Source: Nocardia iowensis
Lineage (GTDB): Bacteria; Actinomycetota; Actinomycetes; Mycobacteriales; Mycobacteriaceae
Direction: 5' to 3'
DNA: 64,000 nt
Assembly (NCBI RefSeq): GCF_019222765.1
Contig: NZ_CP078145.1
Span: forward strand, 744,001-808,000
Of the stretch, positions 9,426 through 18,239 are shown piece after piece. The notes beneath the pieces were generated by a model, which saw only the letters and a list, made by a program, of their open reading frames with translations, searched no databases and was not told the DNA's origin. Position numbers and translations under genes: made by a program. How positions within the stretch are numbered: position 1 is the first letter of the stretch; every line of letters starts with the position of its first letter.

Positions 9426-9632
9426 TCAGCGGCGCCAGTCGTCGTAGTCGTCCTCTTCCCACTTGGATGAGGACTTGTCCGCGTCGTGCTCATCGGACAG
9501 CACACCACTCCGTTGAGAGTTGGGGCTTCCCGAAAGCTCGCGCTGAAGGCTCGCGAAGTCGCTCGGCGGGCTGCTGTATTTCAGCTCGCGTGCGACCTTG
9601 GTCTGCTTTGCCTTAGCCCGGCCACGGCCCAT
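9426..9632 (-). CDS. DUF3073 family small protein
   Basis: The 68-aa product starts MGRGRAKAKQTKVARELKY, the hallmark of DUF3073, a small actinobacterial family of unknown function (M. tuberculosis Rv0810c type). The N-terminal third is strongly basic; the C-terminus is acidic and aromatic (KWEEDDYDDWRR). The same relative position after purM is conserved in mycobacteria. The basic head and acidic tail suggest nucleic-acid or ribosome association, but that is only inference. Confidence 0.9.
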   Translation of the reverse strand: MGRGRAKAKQTKVARELKYSSPPSDFASLQRELSGSPNSQRSGVLSDEHDADKSSSKWEEDDYDDWRR

Positions 9633-9808
9633 GGCTGACCCCCTCGCGTCACTGCGGGGCGGCCTGGGGTTTGGTTGGCGGCCCCGTTCGAATTAATACT
9701 CTTCCTGACAGACACTTTAGCGTGTGTCCGGCGGTCTCGCTTCCAGGAGTGGGTGAAGAACTCTTGAAGAGGTTCCGTTTGCCCGGTTGTCGCCCTCGGC
9801 CGGTCCGG

Positions 9809-10762
9809 CTAGAGCACCCCGGGGATCGCGCGAATCACGCCGACCCGGGCACCGCCGCCGAGCACCGCGGGGGCCGCGAGCTCCGCGTGCGCATCGCTCC
9901 AGTCCACTCCGATCCGGTGCAAAATGGCCAGCGTCAGGGGCATTCGGGCACGGTCGTGCCCGTCGTCGATCTTGTATGCGAACGCCGTTCCGTCGGGCAG
10001 CGCACCGGCGTGCACGCCGTCCGCGCCGATCTTGCAGACCAGTCCCGGGGTGGCCTGCATGGCCAGCAGATCGGGTGCGTTGGTGCCGGAAATCACTCGC
10101 GGATGGGCGCGGATGGCGTCGGCGACCCGGCGCTCCGGCGCGTCGGGCGCGGCCGTTGCCATGGTCGCGAACACCCGGGCGAGGTTGATCAACGAGACCG
10201 GAATGATCGGCAGGCCACAACCATCGATGCCGAGATCGGTCTCCGGTTCGCCGGTGAGATCGGCGACGGTGGCGATGATCGCCTGCTGCAACGGATGTGC
10301 CTCGTCCAGATAGCCTTCGGTCGGCCAGCCGTTGATCGCACAGGTCGCCAGCATCGCGGCGTGCTTGCCCGAACAGTTCATGTAGATCCGGCGCGGTTCC
10401 TGCGAACCCGAGAGCACGGCCGCGCGCGCCTTGTCGTCGACCGGTAGATCCGGCGGGCATTCCAGCGACTTCTCGTCGAAACCGAAGCGGTCGAGGAGAC
10501 GGCGCACCAGTGCGACGTGATCCGGTTCGCCGTAGTGCGACGCGGTCGCGATGGCCAGCTCCGCGTCGTCGAGCGGCTCGAACCCGTGGCGCAGCAGGGT
10601 GATCGCCTGCATGGGCTTGTTGGTGGAGCGCGGGAAGATCGGCAGGTGCACCTCACCGAGTTCGAGCATCGGCTCGCCCTGGGAATCGAGGATGACGGCC
10701 GAGCCGCGGTGCACGCACTCGCGGAAGCCGGAGCGGACTACTTCGACCAGTTCCACACTCAC
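9809..10762 (-). CDS. Asparaginase (Asparaginase_II family, PF06089 type)
   Basis: The 317-aa product resembles the Rhizobium-type asparaginase family, which is unrelated to the E. coli enzymes and hydrolyses asparagine to aspartate and ammonia. Recognisable segments are RSGFRECVHRGSAVILDSQG at the start, PRSTNKPMQA, the serine/lysine-bearing NCSGKHAAMLATC, and GIDGCGLPI. No signal peptide is present, so it is probably cytoplasmic. The GTG start overlaps the MOSC gene stop by 4 bp, making it the last gene of a ygfZ-MOSC-asparaginase operon. No asparaginase sits here in the M. tuberculosis block as recalled, so it is an insertion relative to that order. Confidence 0.85.
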   Translation of the reverse strand: MSVELVEVVRSGFRECVHRGSAVILDSQGEPMLELGEVHLPIFPRSTNKPMQAITLLRHGFEPLDDAELAIATASHYGEPDHVALVRRLLDRFGFDEKSLECPPDLPVDDKARAAVLSGSQEPRRIYMNCSGKHAAMLATCAINGWPTEGYLDEAHPLQQAIIATVADLTGEPETDLGIDGCGLPIIPVSLINLARVFATMATAAPDAPERRVADAIRAHPRVISGTNAPDLLAMQATPGLVCKIGADGVHAGALPDGTAFAYKIDDGHDRARMPLTLAILHRIGVDWSDAHAELAAPAVLGGGARVGVIRAIPGVL

Positions 10763-11454
10763 AGTTGCGCTCCCATGTCGAGTTCGGCGCCACGTCGAGT
10801 GGCCGGATTCTTCGCGTGCCTGCGGGCATGGCGTTCGATCTGCATCCGCACGTCGTCGGAGATGGTCGGCTCCGCCGTGAGCAGGGTCGCCAGCAACTCC
10901 GGGTCGTTGCCGGTGAACAGGTCACGGACGGTGATGCCGTGGTCGGGGACATGCACCACCGACACCTCGTCGCCGGCGCCGATCGTGCCCTCGGTCAGCA
11001 CCCGCAGGTAGGCGCCGGTATCGCTTTGCCGCGCGAATCGCTTGACCCACTGGGCTTCTCCGCTCCAGTGCTGAAAGGTGGCGCACGGCACCCGGGGCGC
11101 GCTCACCTCGAGCAGGGTGTCGCCGATGGCCAAGCGGGCACCGAACACCGCGTCGCTGACCGGGAGCCCGGCGATGCGCAGGTTCTCACCGAACCAGCCC
11201 GCGGGCAGCTCCCGATCGAGTTCGCTGCCCCAGCGCCGAGCATCCTCCTCGGCGTAGGCGTAGACCGGCTGGTGCACGCCGCCATGATGCTTGACGTCGC
11301 ACACGTGGTCTCCGTCCAGGCCGAGGGTGCGCACCGGCACCCGGCCCGGCAGCGGCCGCTTGTCGATCGCGGTCCGGCCGACCCTGGTCGGCACTTCGAG
11401 CTCGGCATGCACCACACACACGGCCAGCACCTGGCCGCTATCACCGCGTCGCAT
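10759..11454 (-). CDS. MOSC domain protein (YiiM-like)
   Basis: The 231-aa product is a MOSC-domain protein, a family related to the molybdenum-cofactor sulfurase C-terminus that handles sulfur or reduces N-hydroxylated compounds with a molybdenum cofactor. Visible motifs are LDGDHVCDVKHHGGVHQPVYAYAEEDARRW, GWFGENLRIAGLPVSDAVFGARLAIGD, and a cysteine in SAPRVPCATFQ at the position of the family's conserved Cys. The C-terminus (about 180-231) matches the helical tail of YiiM proteins. Its ATG overlaps the ygfZ stop by one base. A longer open frame extending upstream to 12240 is a ygfZ shadow. Confidence 0.88.
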   Translation of the reverse strand: MRRGDSGQVLAVCVVHAELEVPTRVGRTAIDKRPLPGRVPVRTLGLDGDHVCDVKHHGGVHQPVYAYAEEDARRWGSELDRELPAGWFGENLRIAGLPVSDAVFGARLAIGDTLLEVSAPRVPCATFQHWSGEAQWVKRFARQSDTGAYLRVLTEGTIGAGDEVSVVHVPDHGITVRDLFTGNDPELLATLLTAEPTISDDVRMQIERHARRHAKNPATRRGAELDMGAQL

Positions 11455-12566
11455 CAGCGGCCGCGGAGCCGATCGACCGCGAGCCGGCCGGCCTGCGGTG
11501 CGTCGTTGGCCGGCACCGAATCGGGGTCGATGGCGGCGGCGGTGGGTCCGGCGGTCAGCGCGGTGTCCGTCGGGACGGTGCGCTTGATCAGGGCGAGCGC
11601 GATCGGCCCGAGTTCGTAGTGGTCGATGACGGTGCCGAGGCGGCCGACCGTGCGGCCGCCCGCGGTGATGTCGTCGCCGATCGCGGGACGCTCGTCGGCC
11701 GAACCGTCCAAATGCAACAGCACCAGATGGCGCGGCGGCTTGCCGAGATTGTGCACCCGCGCCACGGTCTCCTGGCCGCGATAGCACCCTTTGTCCAGAT
11801 GAACCGCGCCGTACTCGGTCACCCCACCGATCCACCGTGCCTCGTGCGGGATGGTGCGTTCGTCGGTGTCCAGCCCGATCCGCGGCCGCACCGCGGCGAC
11901 CCGCAGTGCCTCGAAGGCCCACATACCCGCGGGTTCGGCACCGGCCTCGGTCAACCGGGTCCACCATTCGATGAGCTGTGCGCGGGGGATGAGCAGATCG
12001 AACGAGTCCGCGGTCGGCCACGGCATCCGGCGCACGAACCCGCCGCCGGGCAGTGCCACCGCCTGGTAGGTGCCGGGCAGGCTCGCGATGCCCAGCGTCG
12101 CAAGCACTTCGGCGACCTTCGGCCCGAGCAGGCTCAGCACCGCGTACTCGGCCTCGGTCGGCTGCGCGTCGGCCCAGAAGACCATTTTCCGCAGGAAGTC
12201 CAGCAGGGCCGGGCCGCGGTCGCCCTCGGTGTCGATCCACACCGTGGCTGCCAGTTCGGTGAGCACGAAGTGGTTCAGCACCCGGCCGTTGAGATCGAGG
12301 TCGAGGTTCTCCGCCGACTGCCCGTCGCCGAGCTCGGCGATGTGCTGGCTGGTGATGGTGTGCAACCAGGTCAGCCGCTCGGCGCCGGTGATGCTCAGGA
12401 CGAAACGGTGCGAGCGATCGACCACCGCCGCGCGTTCCACCGCGGCGCGCTGTTCACCGAGTGGATCACCGTAGTGCCACGCGACGGCGGCGTCGGGTGA
12501 CTCCGGCGCTCCCGCGACGGCTCCCGAAACAGCGAGGACAGGGCTGGGCGCAACGACCACGGACAC
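11454..12566 (-). CDS. ygfZ: Folate-dependent Fe-S cluster protein YgfZ/GcvT-like
   Basis: The 370-aa product belongs to the YgfZ branch of the GcvT fold, which helps assemble or repair certain iron-sulfur enzymes using folate. The diagnostic motif KGCYRGQE, with its conserved cysteine, is present near residue 265, and the GcvT-type N-terminal region (DRSHRFVLSITGAERLTWLHTITS) is clear. It corresponds to M. tuberculosis Rv0811c and is divergent from pabC, as in mycobacteria. It heads the three-gene minus-strand operon; 183 bp separate it from pabC. Confidence 0.92.
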   Translation of the reverse strand: MSVVVAPSPVLAVSGAVAGAPESPDAAVAWHYGDPLGEQRAAVERAAVVDRSHRFVLSITGAERLTWLHTITSQHIAELGDGQSAENLDLDLNGRVLNHFVLTELAATVWIDTEGDRGPALLDFLRKMVFWADAQPTEAEYAVLSLLGPKVAEVLATLGIASLPGTYQAVALPGGGFVRRMPWPTADSFDLLIPRAQLIEWWTRLTEAGAEPAGMWAFEALRVAAVRPRIGLDTDERTIPHEARWIGGVTEYGAVHLDKGCYRGQETVARVHNLGKPPRHLVLLHLDGSADERPAIGDDITAGGRTVGRLGTVIDHYELGPIALALIKRTVPTDTALTAGPTAAAIDPDSVPANDAPQAGRLAVDRLRGR

Positions 12567-12749
12567 GTTTCCACTGTAGGCGGGGCCGGAGTCGGGTGTC
12601 CGAACCGGGGCTACGGGGAGCCCTTCGCTATGTCCGGTGCGAGACGTCGGACCGACTCCCGAGTGAACCTCGAGCAGCGGGCGGTAAAAGATGCCGCGAA
12701 GTCTGCCGTGACGTAGGCGCGGCGCAGCAACACCGCCTACTCTCGACGC

Positions 12750-13670
12750 ATGGTAGATCGGGTTCTTGTCTCACTCGACGGCGCGGTCCGGGATCCGGAC
12801 GCGCCGTTGTTGTATGCCGACGATATCGGTGTATTGCGCGGCGACGGTATTTTCGAAACGGTGCTGGTGCGCGCGGGGAACGCGTGCGCGATCGAATTTC
12901 ATCTAGGCAGGCTGCGTCGTTCGGCGCAGGCGTTGGATCTACCCGAGCCCGAACTGGGGCGGTGGCGGGAGGCGGTCGAGCGGGCCGCGAAGGAATGGGG
13001 GAGCGACCGCGAAGGGTTGATGCGGCTGGTGCTCACCCGGGGGCGCGACTCCGAGCTCTCGGGGGTGGCCGAGAAGGTGACCACCGGTGATCTCGCGGCC
13101 GCCGTGCCGGTGCCGACCGCCTACGTGCTGGTGCTGCCGGTGCCGGCTCGGGTGCAGAAGGCGCGGACCGAAGGCGTTGCGGTGGTGACCCTCTCGCGCG
13201 GCATCTCGATCGACCTGGCGCAGGCGGCGCCGTGGCAGTTGCTCGGCGCCAAGACGTTGTCCTACGCGTCCAACATGGCGGCGCTGCGGTTCGCGGCGCG
13301 GATGGGCGCCGACGACGTGATCTTCACCAGCACCGAGAACCGGGTGCTGGAGGGTCCGCGTTCGTCGGTGGTGATCGCGCGGGACAAGCAGCTGATCACG
13401 CCGCCCGCGAAGAACGGTGTGCTGCCGGGAGTCACCCAGCGCGCCTTGTTCATCGAGGCCGAGAAGGCCGGGTGGGAGTGTATCTACAAGTCGCTGTTCA
13501 CCGCCGACCTGCTCACCTGCGACAGCGTGTGGATGATGTCCAGCGTCTCGCTGGCGGCGCGGGTGAATTCGCTGGACGGGCTGCGGATGTCCGCGCCGGA
13601 CAACGCCCAGGAGATCATCGATCTGGTCGATCGCGGCATCGAGCGGGCGGGCGCCGTACACGAGTGGTGA
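12750..13670 (+). CDS. pabC: Aminodeoxychorismate lyase (PabC-like, PLP class IV)
   Basis: This class IV PLP enzyme most likely converts 4-amino-4-deoxychorismate to p-aminobenzoate for folate synthesis. The 306-aa product has DDIGVLRGDGIFETVLV near the start, the PLP lysine in GAKTLSYASNM (Lys168), and the phosphate-binding region NGVLPGVTQRAL. A branched-chain or D-amino-acid aminotransferase cannot be excluded from sequence, but position next to ygfZ matches Rv0812, annotated pabC. ATG at 12750 leaves a normal N-terminus (MVDRVLVSLDG). Confidence 0.85.
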   Translation: MVDRVLVSLDGAVRDPDAPLLYADDIGVLRGDGIFETVLVRAGNACAIEFHLGRLRRSAQALDLPEPELGRWREAVERAAKEWGSDREGLMRLVLTRGRDSELSGVAEKVTTGDLAAAVPVPTAYVLVLPVPARVQKARTEGVAVVTLSRGISIDLAQAAPWQLLGAKTLSYASNMAALRFAARMGADDVIFTSTENRVLEGPRSSVVIARDKQLITPPAKNGVLPGVTQRALFIEAEKAGWECIYKSLFTADLLTCDSVWMMSSVSLAARVNSLDGLRMSAPDNAQEIIDLVDRGIERAGAVHEW

Positions 13671-13838
13671 GGGGACCGCGGTGACTTGATCTGCCATGGC
13701 CCTCGCAGTGAAACCCCGCCTCGTGATCTGCGTCCTACTCGCCCGGCCGCGCGGCGGTTGTGAGCTCGGAAAACCGCTGCTGAGGGCCTGAAGGCCCGGT
13801 GTGTCGTGGCGTAGGACTCATTGTTGGCACCGGCCTCC

Positions 13839-13871
13839 GACGTAGTATTACTACGTCACGTCGTAGACGAC
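13839..13871. promoter_or_regulatory. Operator-like palindromes before cydA
   Basis: GACGTAGTATTACTACGTC is a perfect 19-bp palindrome (two 9-base arms around one T) at 13839-13857. A second, shorter one, GTCGT-AG-ACGAC, follows at 13860-13871, and the AGGAGG of cydA begins 2 bases later. A repressor bound here would cover the translation-initiation region or the transcription start. It does not match a Rex site (TTGTGA-N4-TTCACA). Half-sites TAGTA/TACTA recall BlaI/CopY- or TetR-type operators, but the regulator is unknown. Confidence 0.6.
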
Positions 13872-13883
13872 TAGGAGGCCGGG

Positions 13884-15380
13884 TTGAACGCGCTCGACAT
13901 CTCGCGGTGGCAGTTCGGCATCACGACGGTCTACCACTTCCTGCTGGTGCCGCTGACCATCGGCCTCGCGCCGCTGGTCGCCGCCATGCAGACGGCGTGG
14001 GTGATCACCGGGAAGGAGCATTGGCTCCGGCTGACCAAGTTCTTCGGCAAGCTGTTCCTGATCAACTTCGCGCTCGGCGTCGCCACCGGCATCGTGCAGG
14101 AGTTCCAGTTCGGGATGAACTGGAGCGAGTACTCCCGCTTCGTCGGTGATGTGTTCGGCGCGCCGCTCGCGCTGGAAGGCCTGGTGGCCTTCTTCATGGA
14201 ATCGACCTTCCTCGGACTGTGGATCTTCGGCTGGTCCCGGCTGCCGAAACTGGCGCACCTCGCGGCGATCTGGATGGTGGCCATCGGCGTGAACGCCTCG
14301 GCGTACTTCATCGTCGCCGCGAACTCGTTCATGCAACATCCGGTCGGGGCGCGGTTCAACCCGGAGACCGGACGCGCCGAGCTCGAGAGCATCGTCGCGC
14401 TGCTCACCAACAACACGTTGTTGGCCGCCTTTCCGCACGTCGTCGCCGGATCTTTCTTGACGGCAGGCACTTTCGTGGCAGGCATCGCGGGCTGGTGGAT
14501 GGTCCGCAACGCGCGCAGCGGCGACCAGGGCAAGCTCGCCGAGGCGCGCAGCATGTGGCGTCCCGCGGCCCGGGTGGGCATGTTGCTCAGTGTGGTGTCG
14601 ATGGCGGCGCTGGTGTACACCGGCGACGTCCAGGGCAAGCTGATGTTCGAGCAGCAGCCGATGAAGATGGCTTCGGCGGAATCGTTGTGCCACACCGCGA
14701 CCGACCCGGAGTTCTCCGTGCTGACCGTGGGCACGCACAACAACTGCGACAGCGTCACCCACGTCATCGACGTGCCCGGCGTGTTGCCGTGGCTGGCCAA
14801 GGGCCAATTCAGCGGAGTCACCCTGGATGGCGTCGTCGATCTGCAGAAGACGTACAACGAGCGGTACGGCGTCGGTGATTACCGGCCGAATCTCTTTGTC
14901 ACCTACTGGTCGTTCCGGGCGATGATCGGCCTGTCGGCTGGATCGATGCTGCTGGCGCTCGCCGGGCTGTGGTTCACCCGGCGCGGCCGGGTGCCGGACC
15001 AGCGCTGGTTCTCCTGGCTGAGCCTGCTGGCCATTCCGACGCCGTTCCTGGCCAACAGCGCGGGCTGGGTGTTCACCGAAATGGGCAGGCAGCCTTGGAT
15101 TGTCGCGCCGAACCCGACGGGAGATCTCGCGCTGCGGCTGACCGTGCAGGAGGGCGTCTCGAACCATTCGGCAGGCGTGGTGCTCTTTTCGCTGGTCGTC
15201 TTCACGCTGCTGTATGGCGCGCTCGCGGTCGTGTGGTTCTACCTGATGCGGCGCTACGTGATCCACGGACCGGATCCGGCCAAGCCCGCCGCCGTCGATG
15301 TCGAGCAGGACGATACCGGTGGTCCGGGTCGGCATCGCGCCGAAGAGCCTGCCGTCGAACAACTTTCGTTCGCCTACTAG
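13884..15380 (+). CDS. cydA: Cytochrome bd oxidase subunit I (CydA)
   Basis: CydA carries haems b558, b595 and d and the quinol site of cytochrome bd, a high-affinity terminal oxidase in the cytoplasmic membrane. The 498-aa product begins MNALDISRWQFGITTVYHF, where His18 corresponds to the conserved b595/d-region histidine, and GLAPLVAAMQ. About nine hydrophobic segments follow. The length fits the short Q-loop subfamily. The TTG start has a strong AGGAGG 5 bases upstream. It is first of a cydABDC operon and has palindromes immediately upstream. Confidence 0.96.
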   Translation: MNALDISRWQFGITTVYHFLLVPLTIGLAPLVAAMQTAWVITGKEHWLRLTKFFGKLFLINFALGVATGIVQEFQFGMNWSEYSRFVGDVFGAPLALEGLVAFFMESTFLGLWIFGWSRLPKLAHLAAIWMVAIGVNASAYFIVAANSFMQHPVGARFNPETGRAELESIVALLTNNTLLAAFPHVVAGSFLTAGTFVAGIAGWWMVRNARSGDQGKLAEARSMWRPAARVGMLLSVVSMAALVYTGDVQGKLMFEQQPMKMASAESLCHTATDPEFSVLTVGTHNNCDSVTHVIDVPGVLPWLAKGQFSGVTLDGVVDLQKTYNERYGVGDYRPNLFVTYWSFRAMIGLSAGSMLLALAGLWFTRRGRVPDQRWFSWLSLLAIPTPFLANSAGWVFTEMGRQPWIVAPNPTGDLALRLTVQEGVSNHSAGVVLFSLVVFTLLYGALAVVWFYLMRRYVIHGPDPAKPAAVDVEQDDTGGPGRHRAEEPAVEQLSFAY

Positions 15381-15389
15381 GAGCCGACG

Positions 15390-16421
15390 ATGAGTTTGCA
15401 AGAGTTCTGGTTCGTGCTTATCGGGGTGCTGTTCACCGGTTACTTCGTGCTGGAGGGCTTCGACTTCGGGGTCGGCATGCTGATGCCGATCCTCGGCAAG
15501 GGCTCGGACACCCGAAGGCGGGTGGTGCTCAACACGATCGGCCCGGTGTGGGACGGCAACGAGGTGTGGGTGATCACCGCGGGTGGCGCCATGTTCGCGG
15601 CCTTCCCCGAGTGGTACGCTAGCATGTTCTCCGGTTTCTACCTGGCTCTGCTGTTGCTGCTCGTCGCGCTGATCCTGCGCATCTGTGCCATCGAATATCG
15701 CGGCAAGATCAACGACCCGCGCTGGCGGGCCCGGTGCGACCTCGGCATCGGCATCGGTTCCTGGATACCGGCACTCGCCTGGGGCTGGGTCTTCGCCAAT
15801 ATCGTGCGCGGGGTACCGCTGAACGAGAAGAAGCAGTTCGCCGGGTCGGTGTGGGATCTGCTCGGCCCGTACGCCTTGCTCGGCGGGCTGACCACTGGAC
15901 TGTTGTTCGCCCTGCACGGGGCGATCTTCCTGGGGCTGAAGACCGGTGGTGAGGTGCGTGACGACGCGCAGCGCACCGCCAAGCTGCTGCTCGCGCCGAC
16001 CGCCGTCGTGGTCGGTGTGTTCGGCTTCTGGACCCAGTTGGCCTACGGCACCGGGTGGACGTGGATTCCGTTGGGGCTCGCGGTGTTCGGCCTCGTCGCC
16101 GCTGCCGTCGCGGTGTTCGCCGACCGCGACGGGTGGGCCTTCACCGGCACCACCCTCGCCGTGGCCGCGGCGACCGCATTGCTGTTCGGGTCGCTGTTCC
16201 CGAACGTGCTGCCGTCCACCATCGATGCCGCGTTCGACCTGACCATTCACAACGCCTCGTCCACGCCGTACACGCTGAAGGTGATGAGCTGGGCGGCGGT
16301 GCTCGTCACCCCGGTCGTGCTGGTCTACCAGGGCTGGACGTACTGGGTGTTCCGCAAGCGGATCACGGTCGAACAGATTCCGGCCCCGGTGGGGTTGCCA
16401 CTTGGCCCCGTGCAGGACTGA
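15390..16421 (+). CDS. cydB: Cytochrome bd oxidase subunit II (CydB)
   Basis: CydB is the second core subunit of cytochrome bd, pseudosymmetric to CydA. The 343-aa product starts SLQEFWFVLIGVLFTGYFVLEG and contains FDFGVGMLMPILG and GPVWDGNEVWVITAGGAMFAAFPEWYA, both typical of CydB, with about eight membrane segments. It lies 9 bases after cydA and 3 bases before cydD, so it is surely co-transcribed. Confidence 0.96.
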   Translation: MSLQEFWFVLIGVLFTGYFVLEGFDFGVGMLMPILGKGSDTRRRVVLNTIGPVWDGNEVWVITAGGAMFAAFPEWYASMFSGFYLALLLLLVALILRICAIEYRGKINDPRWRARCDLGIGIGSWIPALAWGWVFANIVRGVPLNEKKQFAGSVWDLLGPYALLGGLTTGLLFALHGAIFLGLKTGGEVRDDAQRTAKLLLAPTAVVVGVFGFWTQLAYGTGWTWIPLGLAVFGLVAAAVAVFADRDGWAFTGTTLAVAAATALLFGSLFPNVLPSTIDAAFDLTIHNASSTPYTLKVMSWAAVLVTPVVLVYQGWTYWVFRKRITVEQIPAPVGLPLGPVQD

Positions 16422-16424
16422 GGC

Positions 16425-18239
16425 ATGGCCCGCCCGCCCGTCGACCCGCGCCTGTGGCGGTACGCCCACTCGGCCCGCCGCTACCTGGCGCTGAGTGTCG
16501 CACTGTCGCTGGTGATCACCGGCTCGATCGTGGTCGCGGCGGTCATGCTGGCCCGGGTGCTGGCCGGGGTCGTCACCGATCCCGGCCGGCGCACGCTCGG
16601 TGCGTGGACGACGGAACTGCTGGTGCTCGCGCTCGCCATCGGCTGCCGGGTGCTCGCCACCTGGCTGCAATCGCGGCTCGCGCACCGGGCGGGCGCGGGC
16701 GTGGTGGCGGAGCTCGAAACCGCCGTGCTCACCGCGGGCGCCCGGCTGACGCCACGCGAACTCGAAACCCGCAGAACCGAACTCGCGGTCGTGGTCGGCA
16801 CCGGCCTGTCCGGACTGCGCGGCTACCTCGTCGGCTATGTTCCGGCCCTGCTGCTCGCCCTGCTGGTGCCGCCGATCGTGCTCGCGGTCATCGCGATGCA
16901 CGATCCGATTTCCGGGCTCATCGTGGTTGTCACGTTGCCGCTGATTCCGATCTTCATGATCCTGATCGGCCTGCTGACCCAGGGGCGTGCCGAGGCCACG
17001 CTCGCTGCCACCACCCGGCTTTCGGATCAGTTGCTCGACCTGTTCGCGGGGATGCCGACACTGCGAGCCCTCGGCCGCGAGACGGGTGCGGCGGAATCTG
17101 GGCGCGAGGGTACGGACTCGGGGACCGGAAGCGGTACTGCCACGGCAAGTTCCGCGACGGGCGTGGCGAATTCGGCGGACGCGCGGCCGGGCACGATGGC
17201 ACCACGCGTGCGCGAGCTCGGCGACGCGCTGCGGCAGCGGACCATGCGGGCGCTGCGGATCGCGTTCCTGTCCTCGATGGTGCTGGAAATGCTCGCGACG
17301 TTGAGCGTGGCGCTGATCGCGGTGTCCATCGGACTGCGGTTGGTGTTCGGCGAGATGGGCCTGTACGCGGGCCTGGTTGCCCTGGTGCTGGCCCCCGAGG
17401 TGTATCTGCCGCTGCGGATGGTGGGGGAGCGATTCCACGCCGCACAGGACGGAATGGCGGCCGCCGACAAGGCCTTTGCCGTCCTCGAGTCCGCACCGGG
17501 AACAACAGTGTCCGGTGGCACAGCGGCACCGCGATTCGCGGGGGTCGTCGAACTGCGCGACCTGTCCGTCCGAGCGCGCAACGGCTTTGCGCCCGAGGCA
17601 TTGACGGCACAGTTGCGGCCCGGTGCTGTCACGGTGCTTTCCGGTCCGAACGGCAGCGGGAAATCGACGGCGGTGCAAGCCATTCTGGGTTTGCTCGAGC
17701 CGGATCGTGGATCGGTGACCGTCGACGGCATCGATGTGCGCGAAGTGGATCAGGACGAATGGTGGAGCCGCGTGGCATGGCTGCCGCAGCGCCCCGTCCT
17801 GGTGCCGGGCACGCTGCGCGAAAACCTCGAACTGTTCGGCGCGAAGGCCGAGTATCCGGCCGCGCACGGACCGGCCCGCGTGGTCGATGATCTCGAAGCC
17901 GCCTGTGTCGCCACCGGATTCGATACGGTGCTGGCCGAGCTGCCCGATGGCTGGGACACCGTGGTCGGTCCTGGCGGCGTCGGCCTCTCGCTCGGTCAGC
18001 GCCAACGGCTCGCGCTGACCAGGGTGCTCGCCGCGGACCGTCCGGTCCTGCTGCTCGACGAGCCGACCGCCCATCTCGACTCCGAGAGTGAAGCCGCCGT
18101 GCTCACCGCCCTGAAGCAGCGTGCCCGTGACGGCGCGACGGTGATCGTGATCGGCCACCGCCCAACGGTTCTCGCCGCAGGCGATCATATTGTTCCCGTG
18201 CACGCCACAGCAGACGATCTGACCGAGGTGGGGATCTGA
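16425..18239 (+). CDS. cydD: Thiol reductant ABC exporter subunit CydD
   Basis: CydD with CydC forms a heterodimeric ABC exporter needed for cytochrome bd assembly; in E. coli it exports glutathione and cysteine, whereas this bacterium uses mycothiol, so the physiological thiol is open. The 604-aa product has an N-terminal six-helix transmembrane domain (1-330) and a C-terminal ATPase with Walker A GPNGSGKST, signature LSLGQRQRLALTR and Walker B LLLDEPTAHLD. An insertion rich in Gly/Ser/Thr/Ala (about 225-265) separates membrane segments. Its stop overlaps the cydC ATG by one base. Confidence 0.94.
   Translation: MARPPVDPRLWRYAHSARRYLALSVALSLVITGSIVVAAVMLARVLAGVVTDPGRRTLGAWTTELLVLALAIGCRVLATWLQSRLAHRAGAGVVAELETAVLTAGARLTPRELETRRTELAVVVGTGLSGLRGYLVGYVPALLLALLVPPIVLAVIAMHDPISGLIVVVTLPLIPIFMILIGLLTQGRAEATLAATTRLSDQLLDLFAGMPTLRALGRETGAAESGREGTDSGTGSGTATASSATGVANSADARPGTMAPRVRELGDALRQRTMRALRIAFLSSMVLEMLATLSVALIAVSIGLRLVFGEMGLYAGLVALVLAPEVYLPLRMVGERFHAAQDGMAAADKAFAVLESAPGTTVSGGTAAPRFAGVVELRDLSVRARNGFAPEALTAQLRPGAVTVLSGPNGSGKSTAVQAILGLLEPDRGSVTVDGIDVREVDQDEWWSRVAWLPQRPVLVPGTLRENLELFGAKAEYPAAHGPARVVDDLEAACVATGFDTVLAELPDGWDTVVGPGGVGLSLGQRQRLALTRVLAADRPVLLLDEPTAHLDSESEAAVLTALKQRARDGATVIVIGHRPTVLAAGDHIVPVHATADDLTEVGI

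Noticed and set aside
13831..13871. Rex or IdeR site before cydA
   Set aside because: The palindrome has no TTGTGA or TTAGG half-sites, so neither factor is proposed.
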